Notes under the pieces: generated by a model
The model's database searches: none
Seen by the model: the letters and a program-made list of their open reading frames with translations, nothing else
What the model was told of the DNA's origin: nothing
Assembly (NCBI GenBank): GCA_900769775.1
Contig: CAAGHT010000145.1
Span: 1 to 8,892, forward strand
DNA length: 8,892 nt
Origin: Clostridia bacterium
GTDB lineage: Bacteria > Bacillota > Clostridia > Oscillospirales > Acutalibacteraceae
Direction of reading: 5' to 3'
Program-made: the position numbers and the translations under genes
Part shown: one piece after another, positions 1-7,325 of the stretch
How positions within the stretch are numbered: the first letter of the stretch is position 1
Layout of the letters: every line of letters begins with the position of its first letter

Positions 1-2103
1 AACAGTTTTTTCCTGCTCCTTCGAGGTAACAAAGCGTGAAAGCATTCTGACCTCAACCGGCATATCGCCGAAGCGCCTGATTATCGTATTGTAGTGCTGC
101 CAGGCAAGGATGGTAGTCGGCACCAAAATAGCGCACTGCTTACCCTCACTGATACACTTAAAGGCGGCTCTGAGCGCTACCTCCGTTTTGCCGAAGCCAA
201 CATCTCCGCAAAGCAGTCGGTCCATAGGCGCCGAGCGCTCCATATCGTTCTTTATCTCGTTGATAGAGCGAAGCTGATCCTCAGTCTCTTCAAACTCAAA
301 GCGCCTTTCAAAATCATTTTGAAGGTCGGTATCGGGCGAAAAGGCATAGCCCTTTATCGACATTCTTTTTGCATATAAGGCGGTCAGCTGCTTTGCCATA
401 TCCTTTACGGCGGCTCTGACCCTTTTTCTTGTTCTCTGCCATTCCTGCCCGCCGAGACGGTTTAGTCTTATACCGCCCTCCTCTGCCGAGCCGATATATT
501 TTGAAACGAGGTCAAGCTGAGTTACGGGGACATAAAGGATATCCCCCTTGGCATATTTAATCTTTATATAGTCCTTTGTGACATTACCGCTTGTAATTCG
601 GTTTATTCCCTCAAAAATGCCGATACCGTGGGAAGCGTGAACAACATAATCTCCCATTTTAAGCTCTTCGAGAGAGTTGATTGCGTTCTTGTTCTTCTTT
701 CTCGCCTTTGCCCTTTTGTCGGAATAAATTACCTTATGAGATACAAAAACAAAACCCGGCTCGGGCAGCTCAAAGCCTGAACTGAGACCGCCGACCGTAA
801 CGACAACTCCCTTAGAGGGCAGTCCCTTTACCTTTTCGAGATAGAGGGTGCCTATTCCCGAAGAGTTTAAGTCCTCGGCTAAGAGCTTTGCCGATTTTTC
901 GCTTCCTGCGGCAATAACAGCAGTGCCCCCCTTAGAGAGCATATAGCCTATATCCTCGCGGAGAATATTTATATCTCCGCTCCAGGGCGAATTGCGCTTG
1001 AAATCAAAGGAAAGGGTGCCTTTAAGACCAAAGGGCAGAGCCGACGGCATAAAGCTGTCGAGTAAAATTCCCTTTTCGATATAGCCGTTCATTTCGGCTT
1101 CATCAAGATAGAATTTATCCGAAACAGCACTGACCGTTCCGTCCTCCAAAAAGAGCTTTATATCCTCATTATGCTGTAAAATATGAGCCGCAAGACGCTC
1201 CTTTACCGAGGAGAAATCGCTTGTGATTATTAAGGGGTTTTCAAAATAGTCAAAAACCGTACTGTTTTTATAAATTAAGTGAATATATCGGTCAAGACTT
1301 ATAACCGCGCCGCCGTGAAGCAGCTCAATATCACGCTCTAAGCACTGCCTCTGTTTATCGGTTATACCACGCTTTTTAGCGCCGTTTGTAAGCTCTGCCG
1401 CGAGAAGCTCACTGTCGCAAAGCACCTCGCTCGCAGGGGCGACTCTCAGAGCCTCTACCCTTTCGCTTCGGCGCTGAGATTCAATGTCAAAACGGGCAAT
1501 AGTGTCAATTTCATCGCCCCAGAATTCAATTCGGCAGGGTGCCTCATTATTTATCGCAAAAATATCAAGAATACCGCCGCGTATAGCAAACTGACCCGTG
1601 CCGTCAACCTGTTCGCACCGCGTATAGCCTGCGCCTATCAGCCTCTCGGTAAGCTCGGTTAGGGAAACACTTTCTCCCTCTTTTAAAACGAAGGTATTGC
1701 CGCGCAAAACCGCGGGCGGAATTGTAAGCTCTGCCGCCGCCTCAGCCGACAAACAAAGCAGCTGAAAAGCCCCATCCAAGAGCTTGGATAGGGTGTCTAT
1801 TCTCTTATGCTCATACTCCTTGGACCTGCCTGCAAAGCCCGCAATCGCAAGGTCTCGCGAGGGCAAAAGCAGTGCCTTCGCGCCGAGCACCTCAAGGTCC
1901 TCACACATTGTAAGAGCTGTTGCTTCATCAGGTGTAATGAGTATGATTTTTCTTTTGGTTTCACCCGAGAGTGCCGCCGCTATCAGGGTTTTGTGAATGT
2001 TGGAAAGGCCGTTTGCCTCAATCGGCAGCGCGCCCTTTAAAACAGCCGCACAAAGCTCCTTATAGCCTGCGGTTTTTCGGATGACGGAACTAAGAAATTC
2101 CAA
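1..2103 (-). CDS. mfd: Transcription-repair coupling factor Mfd, N-terminal 701 codons (runs off left edge)
   Basis: Mfd is a cytoplasmic superfamily 2 DNA translocase that pushes stalled RNA polymerase off damaged DNA and recruits UvrA for nucleotide excision repair. The frame is open from the start to the window edge. Residues 1 to about 350 resemble the UvrB-like module, with IRGGILDIF near residue 177 followed by RIEFWGDEI. The RNA-polymerase-interacting (CarD-like) domain starts near M483 with MGDYVVHASHGIGIFEG. The translocase domain follows, with EETEDQLRSI, then Walker A GDVGFGKT at 633-640, then PTTILAWQHY and MLSRF near the edge. The family is usually about 1,150-1,180 residues, so the rest of the motor and the C-terminal domain lie outside. 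The start is TTG at 2103-2101: it is the only usual start codon after the in-frame stop at 2130-2128, and MEFLSSVIRK fits the family N-terminus. The gene lies 11 bp after pth, in the same transcript. Motif Ia has Trp where AQQH is common. Family identity is certain; the start is likely. Confidence 0.96.
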   Translation of the reverse strand, partial: MEFLSSVIRKTAGYKELCAAVLKGALPIEANGLSNIHKTLIAAALSGETKRKIILITPDEATALTMCEDLEVLGAKALLLPSRDLAIAGFAGRSKEYEHKRIDTLSKLLDGAFQLLCLSAEAAAELTIPPAVLRGNTFVLKEGESVSLTELTERLIGAGYTRCEQVDGTGQFAIRGGILDIFAINNEAPCRIEFWGDEIDTIARFDIESQRRSERVEALRVAPASEVLCDSELLAAELTNGAKKRGITDKQRQCLERDIELLHGGAVISLDRYIHLIYKNSTVFDYFENPLIITSDFSSVKERLAAHILQHNEDIKLFLEDGTVSAVSDKFYLDEAEMNGYIEKGILLDSFMPSALPFGLKGTLSFDFKRNSPWSGDINILREDIGYMLSKGGTAVIAAGSEKSAKLLAEDLNSSGIGTLYLEKVKGLPSKGVVVTVGGLSSGFELPEPGFVFVSHKVIYSDKRAKARKKNKNAINSLEELKMGDYVVHASHGIGIFEGINRITSGNVTKDYIKIKYAKGDILYVPVTQLDLVSKYIGSAEEGGIRLNRLGGQEWQRTRKRVRAAVKDMAKQLTALYAKRMSIKGYAFSPDTDLQNDFERRFEFEETEDQLRSINEIKNDMERSAPMDRLLCGDVGFGKTEVALRAAFKCISEGKQCAILVPTTILAWQHYNTIIRRFGDMPVEVRMLSRFVTSKEQEKTV

Positions 2104-2107
2104 AAAA

Positions 2108-2112
2108 CCACC
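2108..2112 (-). promoter_or_regulatory. Weak ribosome binding site of mfd
   Basis: GGTGG lies on the minus strand four bases before the TTG start of mfd and only three bases after the pth stop codon (2117-2115). Both the match and the spacing are poor, so ribosomes finishing pth may re-initiate on mfd (translational coupling). This is inference from spacing. Confidence 0.4.
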
Positions 2113-2114
2113 GT

Positions 2115-2717
2115 CTATTTCGAGTATTTATTCATAGCGCTGTCAATGCCGTTTGAAATCAGCTCATCTACTGCCTTTACGGTATTTTTAAGCGCATTTT
2201 CGATATTTTCCTTTTGTTCGGGCGGGAATTTTCCAAGCACCCAATCTTTAAGGTCATAATCGGGATGCGGCTTTGCGCCGACACCGATTTTTACCCTCAT
2301 AAACTCATCGTTTCCAAGATGAGCTATTATGTCCTTAAGTCCGTTATGTCCTCCTGCACTTCCCTTTCTGCGTATGCGGATAACACCCGGCTCGAGAGAA
2401 ATATCATCGAACATTACAAGGATACGGTCGGAGGGTATTTTATAGAACTTTGCAACCTCGCCGACCGACTCGCCCGAATTATTCATATAGGTCTGTGGCT
2501 TTAAAAGCATAATTCTTTTTCCGCCTATTTTGCACTCGCCGATATATCCCTTGAATTTCATCTTATCACAAGCGACATCGTGCTTATCACAAAAAGCATC
2601 TAAAGCTCTGAAGCCGACATTATGGCGGGTCGCCTCATATTCAAGACCGGGATTGCCAAGTCCCACAAGCAAAAGGTCATAAGGACACTTGTCCCGACCC
2701 ATTTTCAGCTTAAACAA
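2115..2717 (-). CDS. pth: Peptidyl-tRNA hydrolase (Pth family)
   Basis: Pth is a cytoplasmic esterase that cleaves peptidyl-tRNA released from stalled ribosomes, recycling tRNA; it is normally essential. The protein has 200 residues, slightly longer than the usual 185-195 because of about 12 extra N-terminal residues. All the signature blocks are present: GLGNPG (19-24, with N22), TRHNVGF with the catalytic histidine H32, TYMNNSG (76-82, with N79), FDD with D104, which matches the Asp that activates the catalytic His, and GGHNGL (122-127, with N125). The start is TTG at 2717-2715, chosen because GGAG lies eight bases upstream. ATG at codon 6 (2702-2700) has no ribosome site. The gene is the first in a two-gene transcript with mfd. 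In Bacillus subtilis the pth homologue spoVC also lies upstream of mfd, with the small gene fin between them; there is no room for fin here. Confidence in function is very high. Confidence 0.97.
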   Translation of the reverse strand: MFKLKMGRDKCPYDLLLVGLGNPGLEYEATRHNVGFRALDAFCDKHDVACDKMKFKGYIGECKIGGKRIMLLKPQTYMNNSGESVGEVAKFYKIPSDRILVMFDDISLEPGVIRIRRKGSAGGHNGLKDIIAHLGNDEFMRVKIGVGAKPHPDYDLKDWVLGKFPPEQKENIENALKNTVKAVDELISNGIDSAMNKYSK

Positions 2718-2725
2718 TAAATCAT

Positions 2726-2729
2726 CTCC
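2726..2729 (-). promoter_or_regulatory. Ribosome binding site of pth that fixes a TTG start
   Basis: GGAG on the minus strand is eight bases upstream of TTG 2717-2715. It supports the TTG over the in-frame ATG 15 bases further in, which is preceded only by AAGCTGAAA. Confidence 0.75.
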
Positions 2730-2747
2730 GATAATTTTGTATTTTAC

Positions 2748-2776
2748 ATTATACTCAAAACCTATCAGTCTGTCAA
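2748..2776 (-). promoter_or_regulatory. Sigma-A type promoter for pth-mfd, perfect consensus
   Basis: On the minus strand, TTGACA (2776-2771) and TATAAT (2753-2748) are separated by exactly 17 bases. Both hexamers match the housekeeping consensus fully. Transcription should begin near 2741, giving a leader of about 24 bases before the TTG start of pth. The boxes are seen directly; the start point is inferred. Confidence 0.9.
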
Positions 2777-2792
2777 TCGGGTAATCTCGTTG

Positions 2793-2821
2793 TTGAAAAC
2801 TATTAAGTTTTATGATATTAT
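2793..2821 (+). promoter_or_regulatory. Sigma-A type promoter for the rightward five-gene operon
   Basis: TTGAAA (2793-2798) and TATTAT (2816-2821) are separated by 17 bases, and TG at 2813-2814 makes an extended -10. Transcription should begin near 2828, leaving a leader of roughly 24 bases before the GTG start of the YmdB-family gene. The -35 box lies 16 bases from that of the divergent pth promoter, so the two promoters are back to back and could be controlled together. Confidence 0.8.
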
Positions 2822-2836
2822 AAATATATATGCGAT

Positions 2837-2844
2837 AAGGGTGG
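2837..2844 (+). promoter_or_regulatory. Ribosome binding site of the YmdB-family gene
   Basis: AAGGGTGG ends seven bases before the GTG at 2852-2854 and resembles an anti-16S pairing stretch. It supports the GTG start. The nearby GTG triplets at 2841 and 2852 are in different frames, and only 2852 opens the conserved MNILAIGDV N-terminus. Confidence 0.65.
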
Positions 2845-2851
2845 TGACAGG

Positions 2852-3631
2852 GTGAATATACTTGCTATCGGCGATGTTTGCGGCAGTATCGGCTGTGAAA
2901 AGCTGAAAAGCCTTTTGCCAAAGCTTAAAAGAGAATATTCGGTTGATTTTACCGTTGTTAACGGCGAAAATTCTGCCGACGGCAACGGCATCTCTCCCGC
3001 CTCTGCCGAGGTTATTTTTGCCTCGGGCGCAGATGTTATCACGGGAGGTAATCATACCCTCCGCCGCCGAGATATCCACTCTCTGCTCGATGAAAACGAG
3101 CGGCTGCTCCGCCCCGATAATCTGCCTGCCGAGTTTGGCCGCGGCTATACCCTTGTTGATATGGGCTACTGCTCTGTCGCGGTAATAAATCTTTCGGGAA
3201 ATGTCTATCTCGAAAGGCTTGAAGCCGCAAATCCTTTTATTGCGGTCGACGCTCTCTTAGAGCGTGCAAAAGAGGACGGCGCAAAAATTATTTTAGTCGA
3301 TTTTCACGCTGAGGCTACAAGCGAAAAGCGTGCGATGGGCTTTTATCTTGACGGTAAGGTTTCGGCAGTTTTCGGAACCCACACCCATGTTCAGACAAAT
3401 GATGCTCAGATTTTAAAAAACGGCACGGCTTATATCACCGACCTTGGAATGACCGGCCCTGCCGACAGCGTGCTCGGTGTTGAATCAGGAATAATAATCG
3501 ACCGACTGCGAAACCATAATATGGGACGCTTTATGCTGGCAGAGGGAAAATGCTGTCTTGAGGGTGTTCTCATCACGGTTGATAAGTCAAGCGGCAAGGC
3601 AACCGATATTAAGCTTATAAATATACGATAA
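2852..3631 (+). CDS. ymdB: YmdB-family metallophosphoesterase (TIGR00282-like)
   Basis: This is a cytoplasmic dimetal phosphoesterase. In Bacillus, YmdB hydrolyses 2',3'- and 3',5'-cyclic nucleotides and influences biofilm and motility choices; the substrate here is not shown. At 259 residues it is of normal length. The metal-binding set of the family can be read in order: D8 in IGDV, E39-N40 in NGEN, N67-H68 in GGNHT, H152 in DFHAEATSEK, and H177 and H179 in GTHTHVQT. The ITDLGMTGP block near residue 195 is also typical. The residue after GNHT is Leu, where Trp is common. The start is GTG, set by the AAGGGTGG site and the N-terminal beta strand MNILAIGDV. It is the first gene of the rightward operon, behind its own promoter, and 14 bp before the next gene. 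Family assignment is firm; the biological role is by homology. Confidence 0.94.
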   Translation: MNILAIGDVCGSIGCEKLKSLLPKLKREYSVDFTVVNGENSADGNGISPASAEVIFASGADVITGGNHTLRRRDIHSLLDENERLLRPDNLPAEFGRGYTLVDMGYCSVAVINLSGNVYLERLEAANPFIAVDALLERAKEDGAKIILVDFHAEATSEKRAMGFYLDGKVSAVFGTHTHVQTNDAQILKNGTAYITDLGMTGPADSVLGVESGIIIDRLRNHNMGRFMLAEGKCCLEGVLITVDKSSGKATDIKLINIR

Positions 3632-3645
3632 GGAAGTGAGGCAAT

Positions 3646-5214
3646 ATGAAAAAAGCAAGAACAGCAGTTGCAATTCTGCTTTGCTTTGTTATGCTTTTTT
3701 GTACTGCCTGCTCTAAAAATAAGGATGACAAAGACGGCGACAGCTCGGGTGATAACAGCTCCGTTGACAGTGTGAGCGTACTTCAGCTTTTATACTGCTC
3801 ATCCGACACATTAAACCCCTTTAATACCAAAAATCAGCTCAATGTTATGATTGGTCGACTCATTTACGAGCCACTTTATTCGCTTTCAAATGAGTTTGAG
3901 GCAATTCCCGTGCTTGCCGAAAGCATTTCGGTAAACGAAAAGGTTTATACCGTAAAGCTTATCCCGACAAAATTTTCAGACGGCTCTGCCGTAACTGCAG
4001 AGGATGTTTTATCCTCCTTCCTGCTGGCAAAGGAGAGCCCCCTTTATTCTTATCTTTTTTATAATGTTTCATCAGCCGAGGCTACCGATGAAATGAGCGT
4101 AAGCTTCACACTTAAAACCCTCGACCCCTATTTTCAGAATATGCTTACTTTCCCCATAATCAAAAAAGATTCCGATAAGCTGACCGACAGTGACAATGTA
4201 GAGCTTCCTCCTATTGGAAGCGGAAAGTTTGTGTTTTCCGAATCTGAAGCTTTGTCAGAAAAAATGCTTATTAAAAATACCCAATACCACGGGGAATGTG
4301 ATATTGACATTATAAAGCTTGTTGATGCACCCGACAGTGAGGCGGTTGCTCACCATGTTGAGGTTGGTGCTACCGACATTTATTATACCGACCCCGCAAA
4401 CGGAAATATTGTTCGTATGAGCGGACAAAAATCGAGCGTAAATCTTAGTAACCTCGTTTATATCGGAGTTAACCACTCCAAGGGCCGCCTTTCAGACCCT
4501 GCAACCCGTCAGGCGCTCTCTGCCGCTCTTGACAGAACAGCTCTCGCCAAGACCTCTTATTATGGAAATGCAGTAGCCGCGCCCGGCTTTTTCCACCCCA
4601 ATTTCAAACCCTGTATCGGCTATCAGACCATACAGCTTACTGCCGATAATAAAATATGTATTGAAAATTTGGAGAAAATCGGCTATAATAGATTGGATAG
4701 CGACGGTTTTTACCTTAATGAAAAGGGCGACCGTCTTGAATTTGACCTTCTCGTAAACGATGAAAATTCGGCACGGGTTGCCGCCGCAAACCTTATAAGT
4801 GAGCAGGCTGCAGAGGTTGGAATTAAAATAAATGTAAATGCCGTTGACAGCGAGCTCTATCTTGCCGCAATTAAAGCAAACAATTTTGAGCTTTATATAG
4901 GCGAGGTTAAAATTTCACAAAATATGGATATGTCGGAGCTTGTTTTGCCCGGTGGCAGTGCTGCCTTTGGTGTTTTGGCACCGAAGAAAACAACCGATGA
5001 AAGCGGTGCGGTTTCCCGTGATTATACCGATGTAATTGAGGGAATTAAAAAAGGAGAAGATCTTATCTCTTCCCTTGCTACCTCTCTCGTTACCGATCTG
5101 CCTGTCATACCGCTCGTTTACCGAAGCTCACTCCTCTTCTACTCAAAAAATGTTTCGGAAGTCTCAGGCGCATCGGCATACGACCCATTCTTATCCATAA
5201 ACAGCTTTATTTAA
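3646..5214 (+). CDS. ABC transporter solute-binding lipoprotein, family 5 (peptide/nickel type)
   Basis: The product is a 522-residue extracytoplasmic receptor anchored in the membrane by lipid. The N-terminus has KK-A-R, a hydrophobic stretch (residues 7-18) and a lipobox ending CTAC, so C22 should be the lipidated residue. A hydrophilic Asp/Ser/Lys-rich linker spans residues 23-42. The family 5 signatures follow: LNPFNT (56-61), IYEPLYSL (73-80), FSDGSAVTAEDVLSSF (110-125), GSGKFVFSE (191-199), and VNHSKGRLSDPATRQALSAA with LDRTAL and YYGNA (about 275-309). Such proteins usually bind oligopeptides, and sometimes nickel, haem or sugars; the ligand cannot be read here. No permease or ATPase gene is in the window, so it is an orphan component. 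The ATG start has AGGAAGTGAGG just upstream, overlapping the end of the YmdB-family gene. TTA and TCA codons are common, unlike in fakA. The fold is certain; the ligand is unknown. Confidence 0.93.
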   Translation: MKKARTAVAILLCFVMLFCTACSKNKDDKDGDSSGDNSSVDSVSVLQLLYCSSDTLNPFNTKNQLNVMIGRLIYEPLYSLSNEFEAIPVLAESISVNEKVYTVKLIPTKFSDGSAVTAEDVLSSFLLAKESPLYSYLFYNVSSAEATDEMSVSFTLKTLDPYFQNMLTFPIIKKDSDKLTDSDNVELPPIGSGKFVFSESEALSEKMLIKNTQYHGECDIDIIKLVDAPDSEAVAHHVEVGATDIYYTDPANGNIVRMSGQKSSVNLSNLVYIGVNHSKGRLSDPATRQALSAALDRTALAKTSYYGNAVAAPGFFHPNFKPCIGYQTIQLTADNKICIENLEKIGYNRLDSDGFYLNEKGDRLEFDLLVNDENSARVAAANLISEQAAEVGIKINVNAVDSELYLAAIKANNFELYIGEVKISQNMDMSELVLPGGSAAFGVLAPKKTTDESGAVSRDYTDVIEGIKKGEDLISSLATSLVTDLPVIPLVYRSSLLFYSKNVSEVSGASAYDPFLSINSFI

Positions 5215-5241
5215 AACCAAAATTCTAAGGAGGATTACAGT

Positions 5242-5592
5242 ATGATTGCTTACGAAACCCGCATAGGAAAGGTTAACATTTCCGAAGAGTATTTCCAGAA
5301 AATTATCGGAGAAGCAGTTACCTCCTGCTATGGAGTTGCAGGCATGGTTGCCAGTGGCTCTAAGCAGAGAATAGTTGATATTTTCACAAAGAATGATTCA
5401 CTTAATAAGGGAATCATCATTAAAGGTAATTCAGATGCTATTATCGTTGAGCTTCATATCATTGTAGTTTACGGTATGAACATCAACGCCATTGCCAAGA
5501 GTATCGTACACAAGGTTCAGTATACCGTTGAAGAACTGACCGGCATTAAGGTTAACAAGGTCGTTGTCAAGGTAGACGGAATTAAAGAATAA
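5242..5592 (+). CDS. yloU: Asp23/Gls24 family protein, YloU-like
   Basis: This small soluble protein of 116 residues belongs to the Asp23/Gls24 (DUF322) family, named after the alkaline shock protein of Staphylococcus. The YloU branch has no proven biochemical role; links to envelope stress are known for other members. Family features seen are GKVNISEEYFQKIIG (9-23), CYGVAGM (29-35), the strand VELHIIVVYGMNINAIA, and KVQYTVEELTGIKVNKVVVKV near the C-terminus. There is no signal peptide or membrane segment. The ATG is preceded by AAGGAGG at eight bases. Its position directly before a fakA-type gene, then recG, matches the yloU-fakA-recG order of Bacillus, where yloU is the neighbour of fakA. 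That synteny supports the YloU label over other Asp23 paralogues. The 25 bp gap to fakA suggests cotranscription. Confidence 0.93.
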   Translation: MIAYETRIGKVNISEEYFQKIIGEAVTSCYGVAGMVASGSKQRIVDIFTKNDSLNKGIIIKGNSDAIIVELHIIVVYGMNINAIAKSIVHKVQYTVEELTGIKVNKVVVKVDGIKE

Positions 5593-5617
5593 CCGTTTAG
5601 TTTTAAGGAGTGTTCTG

Positions 5618-7303
5618 ATGATTAACGGAAATATGCTGCGCGATGCTATTATATCGGCGGCGAATAATATTGCAAACCAGAAAAAACAGGTCGATGACCT
5701 TAATGTATTCCCCGTTCCTGACGGAGATACAGGCACTAATATGTCTATGAGTATCGGCAATGCCGCAAGAGAGCTTGAAAGACTGCACGATGAGTCGGTC
5801 AGCAAGGTTGCGTCAACTGCCGCTTCGGCACTGCTTCGCGGTGCAAGAGGAAACTCGGGTGTTATTACCTCTCTTCTCTTCCGTGGTTTCGCAAAGGGCT
5901 TCAAGGATGCCGATGAGGTTACTCCTCAGAATCTTGCTCTCGCTTTAAAGCTTGGTGTTGAAGCCGCTTATAAGGCAGTTATGAAGCCCACCGAGGGTAC
6001 TATTCTTACTGTAGCAAGAGTTGCCGCTGAATATGCAGAAAAGGCAGCCGATGAGGGCAAGGATGCTATCGAGGTGTTTGAGGCAGCTATGGAGGGCGCA
6101 AATGTATCTCTTGCCGAGACTCCCGAGCTTCTCCCCGTTCTCAAAAAAGCAGGCGTTGTTGACGCAGGTGGCAGAGGCTTTGTTGTAATACTCGAGGGTA
6201 TGTACTCTGTTCTTAAAAACGGTGTTATGATTGAGGCTAAGGGTGGCGTAGCAGAAGAGGCTCCCACTGATGAAGAGGAAGAGTCGAGAAGTGCCGCAGC
6301 TGAGTTTGAGGGAGATATCACCTTCCCCTACTGCACAGAGTTTATCGTTAACCGTGCAGAGGATGCAGAGGGTCAGGACCCTGCCGAGCTCAGAGCTTAT
6401 CTTGAATCTATCGGTGACTGCGTAGTTGTCGTTGATGATGATGAAATAATCAAGGTTCACGTTCACACCGACCATCCCGGTAATGCTATTGAAAAGGCAC
6501 TTACCTTTGGACCTCTTGTAAAGCTCAAGATTGAAAATATGTGTGACCAGCACGAGCGTGCAAAGCACGAATCTGATAATGCAAAGAAGAAGCCCGCTAA
6601 GAATGCAGAGCGTACCGAGACTATTAAGTCGGTTTCTCCCGAAAAGCATTACGGCTTTGTATCTGTTTCGGCAGGCGACGGACTTGCAGAGCTCTTCCGC
6701 GACCTTGGTGCAGATATTGTCGTATCGGGCGGTCAGACAATGAACCCCTCTACCGATGATATTCTCCGCGCTATCGAGGCTACTCCTGCAGAGACTGTAT
6801 TCGTTCTCCCCAACAATAAAAATATCATTATGGCGGCTGAGCAGGCTATTCCCCTCGCTACCAGAAATGTTATTGTTCTTCATACCCGTACCATTCCTCA
6901 GGGCGTTACCGCTATGCTGAATTTCGACCCCGATGCATCCGATAACGATAACGCTATCGCAATGCAGGCATCTATCGATACCGTTCAGACAGGTCAGGTT
7001 ACCTTTGCGGCACGTGATTCTGAGTTTGACGGTAAGGCAATTAAGAAGGGCGAGCTCCTTGCTCTTGCTAACGGAAAGATTGTATTTACCGAAACCGCTA
7101 TCGAGCAGTGTATGATGAAGCTCACAAAGCAGCTTATAAATAAGGATTCTGCTTTTATGACCATCTTCTACGGCGAAGAGGTTACCGAAAAGCAGGCTAA
7201 TCGCGTTACTGCTATGATTAAGGAAAAATACGGCGACAAGCTTGAGATAACTCTTGTTAACGGCGGTCAGCCCGTATACTATTATATCATCTCGGTTGAA
7301 TAA
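5618..7303 (+). CDS. fakA: Fatty acid kinase catalytic subunit FakA (DAK2/DhaL plus DegV-like domain)
   Basis: FakA phosphorylates exogenous fatty acids held by a separate carrier, FakB, feeding acyl-phosphate to phospholipid synthesis through PlsX and PlsY. No fakB is in the window. The 561 residues match the usual three-part build. The N-terminal DhaL kinase domain (about 1-200) has LNVFPVPDGDTGTNM (28-42, including the Mg-ATP-binding D35 and D37) and RGARGNSGV (74-82). The middle domain holds C239, H281-V-H283 and C309, in the positions where I recall the Staphylococcus FakA zinc site; that comparison is from memory. A Lys-rich linker (about 323-345) leads to the C-terminal DegV-like domain with SGGQTMNPSTDDIL (390-403) and TIPQGVTAM (434-442), ending in YYYIISVE. 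The ATG has AAGGAG seven bases upstream. From codon 111 to the end no TTA, CTA or TCA codon is used. This could instead be called a generic DAK2-domain protein, but length and synteny favour FakA. Confidence 0.94.
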   Translation: MINGNMLRDAIISAANNIANQKKQVDDLNVFPVPDGDTGTNMSMSIGNAARELERLHDESVSKVASTAASALLRGARGNSGVITSLLFRGFAKGFKDADEVTPQNLALALKLGVEAAYKAVMKPTEGTILTVARVAAEYAEKAADEGKDAIEVFEAAMEGANVSLAETPELLPVLKKAGVVDAGGRGFVVILEGMYSVLKNGVMIEAKGGVAEEAPTDEEEESRSAAAEFEGDITFPYCTEFIVNRAEDAEGQDPAELRAYLESIGDCVVVVDDDEIIKVHVHTDHPGNAIEKALTFGPLVKLKIENMCDQHERAKHESDNAKKKPAKNAERTETIKSVSPEKHYGFVSVSAGDGLAELFRDLGADIVVSGGQTMNPSTDDILRAIEATPAETVFVLPNNKNIIMAAEQAIPLATRNVIVLHTRTIPQGVTAMLNFDPDASDNDNAIAMQASIDTVQTGQVTFAARDSEFDGKAIKKGELLALANGKIVFTETAIEQCMMKLTKQLINKDSAFMTIFYGEEVTEKQANRVTAMIKEKYGDKLEITLVNGGQPVYYYIISVE

Positions 7304-7304
7304 T

Positions 7305-7320
7305 CTCCTTGTTCGGAGGT
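7305..7320 (+). promoter_or_regulatory. recG ribosome binding site, with a small inverted repeat over it
   Basis: GGAGGT (7315-7320) lies five bases before the recG ATG and is a strong ribosome site. CTCC at 7305-7308 can pair with GGAG at 7315-7318 around a six-base loop, which could hide the site until a ribosome ending fakA (stop at 7301-7303) opens it. The stem has only four pairs, so a regulatory role is speculative. Confidence 0.45.
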
Positions 7321-7325
7321 GCCTT

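Noticed and set aside
94..378. A 94-codon plus-strand frame
   Set aside because: It lies entirely opposite the Walker A region of mfd, whose frame is conserved and unbroken; the plus-strand product has no recognisable features.
1784..2040. Two overlapping plus-strand frames of 70 and 77 codons
   Set aside because: Both are opposite the N-terminal part of mfd, overlap each other in different frames and resemble nothing known.
2700..2702. ATG at codon 6 of pth as the true start
   Set aside because: No ribosome site precedes it, while TTG at 2717 has GGAG at eight bases and fits the leader length from the promoter.
2810..3230. Minus-strand frames of 63, 74 and 89 codons near the start of the YmdB-family gene
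   Set aside because: They are opposite the conserved metal-binding part of that gene and overlap each other; none has a convincing ribosome site.
5215..5241. A terminator or internal promoter between the SBP gene and yloU
   Set aside because: The 27 bases hold no GC-rich hairpin with a T run and no paired -35/-10 boxes, only the AAGGAGG ribosome site.
5431..5904. A 157-codon minus-strand frame across the yloU-fakA junction
   Set aside because: It overlaps two conserved genes, has no family resemblance, and no suitable promoter or ribosome site was seen.
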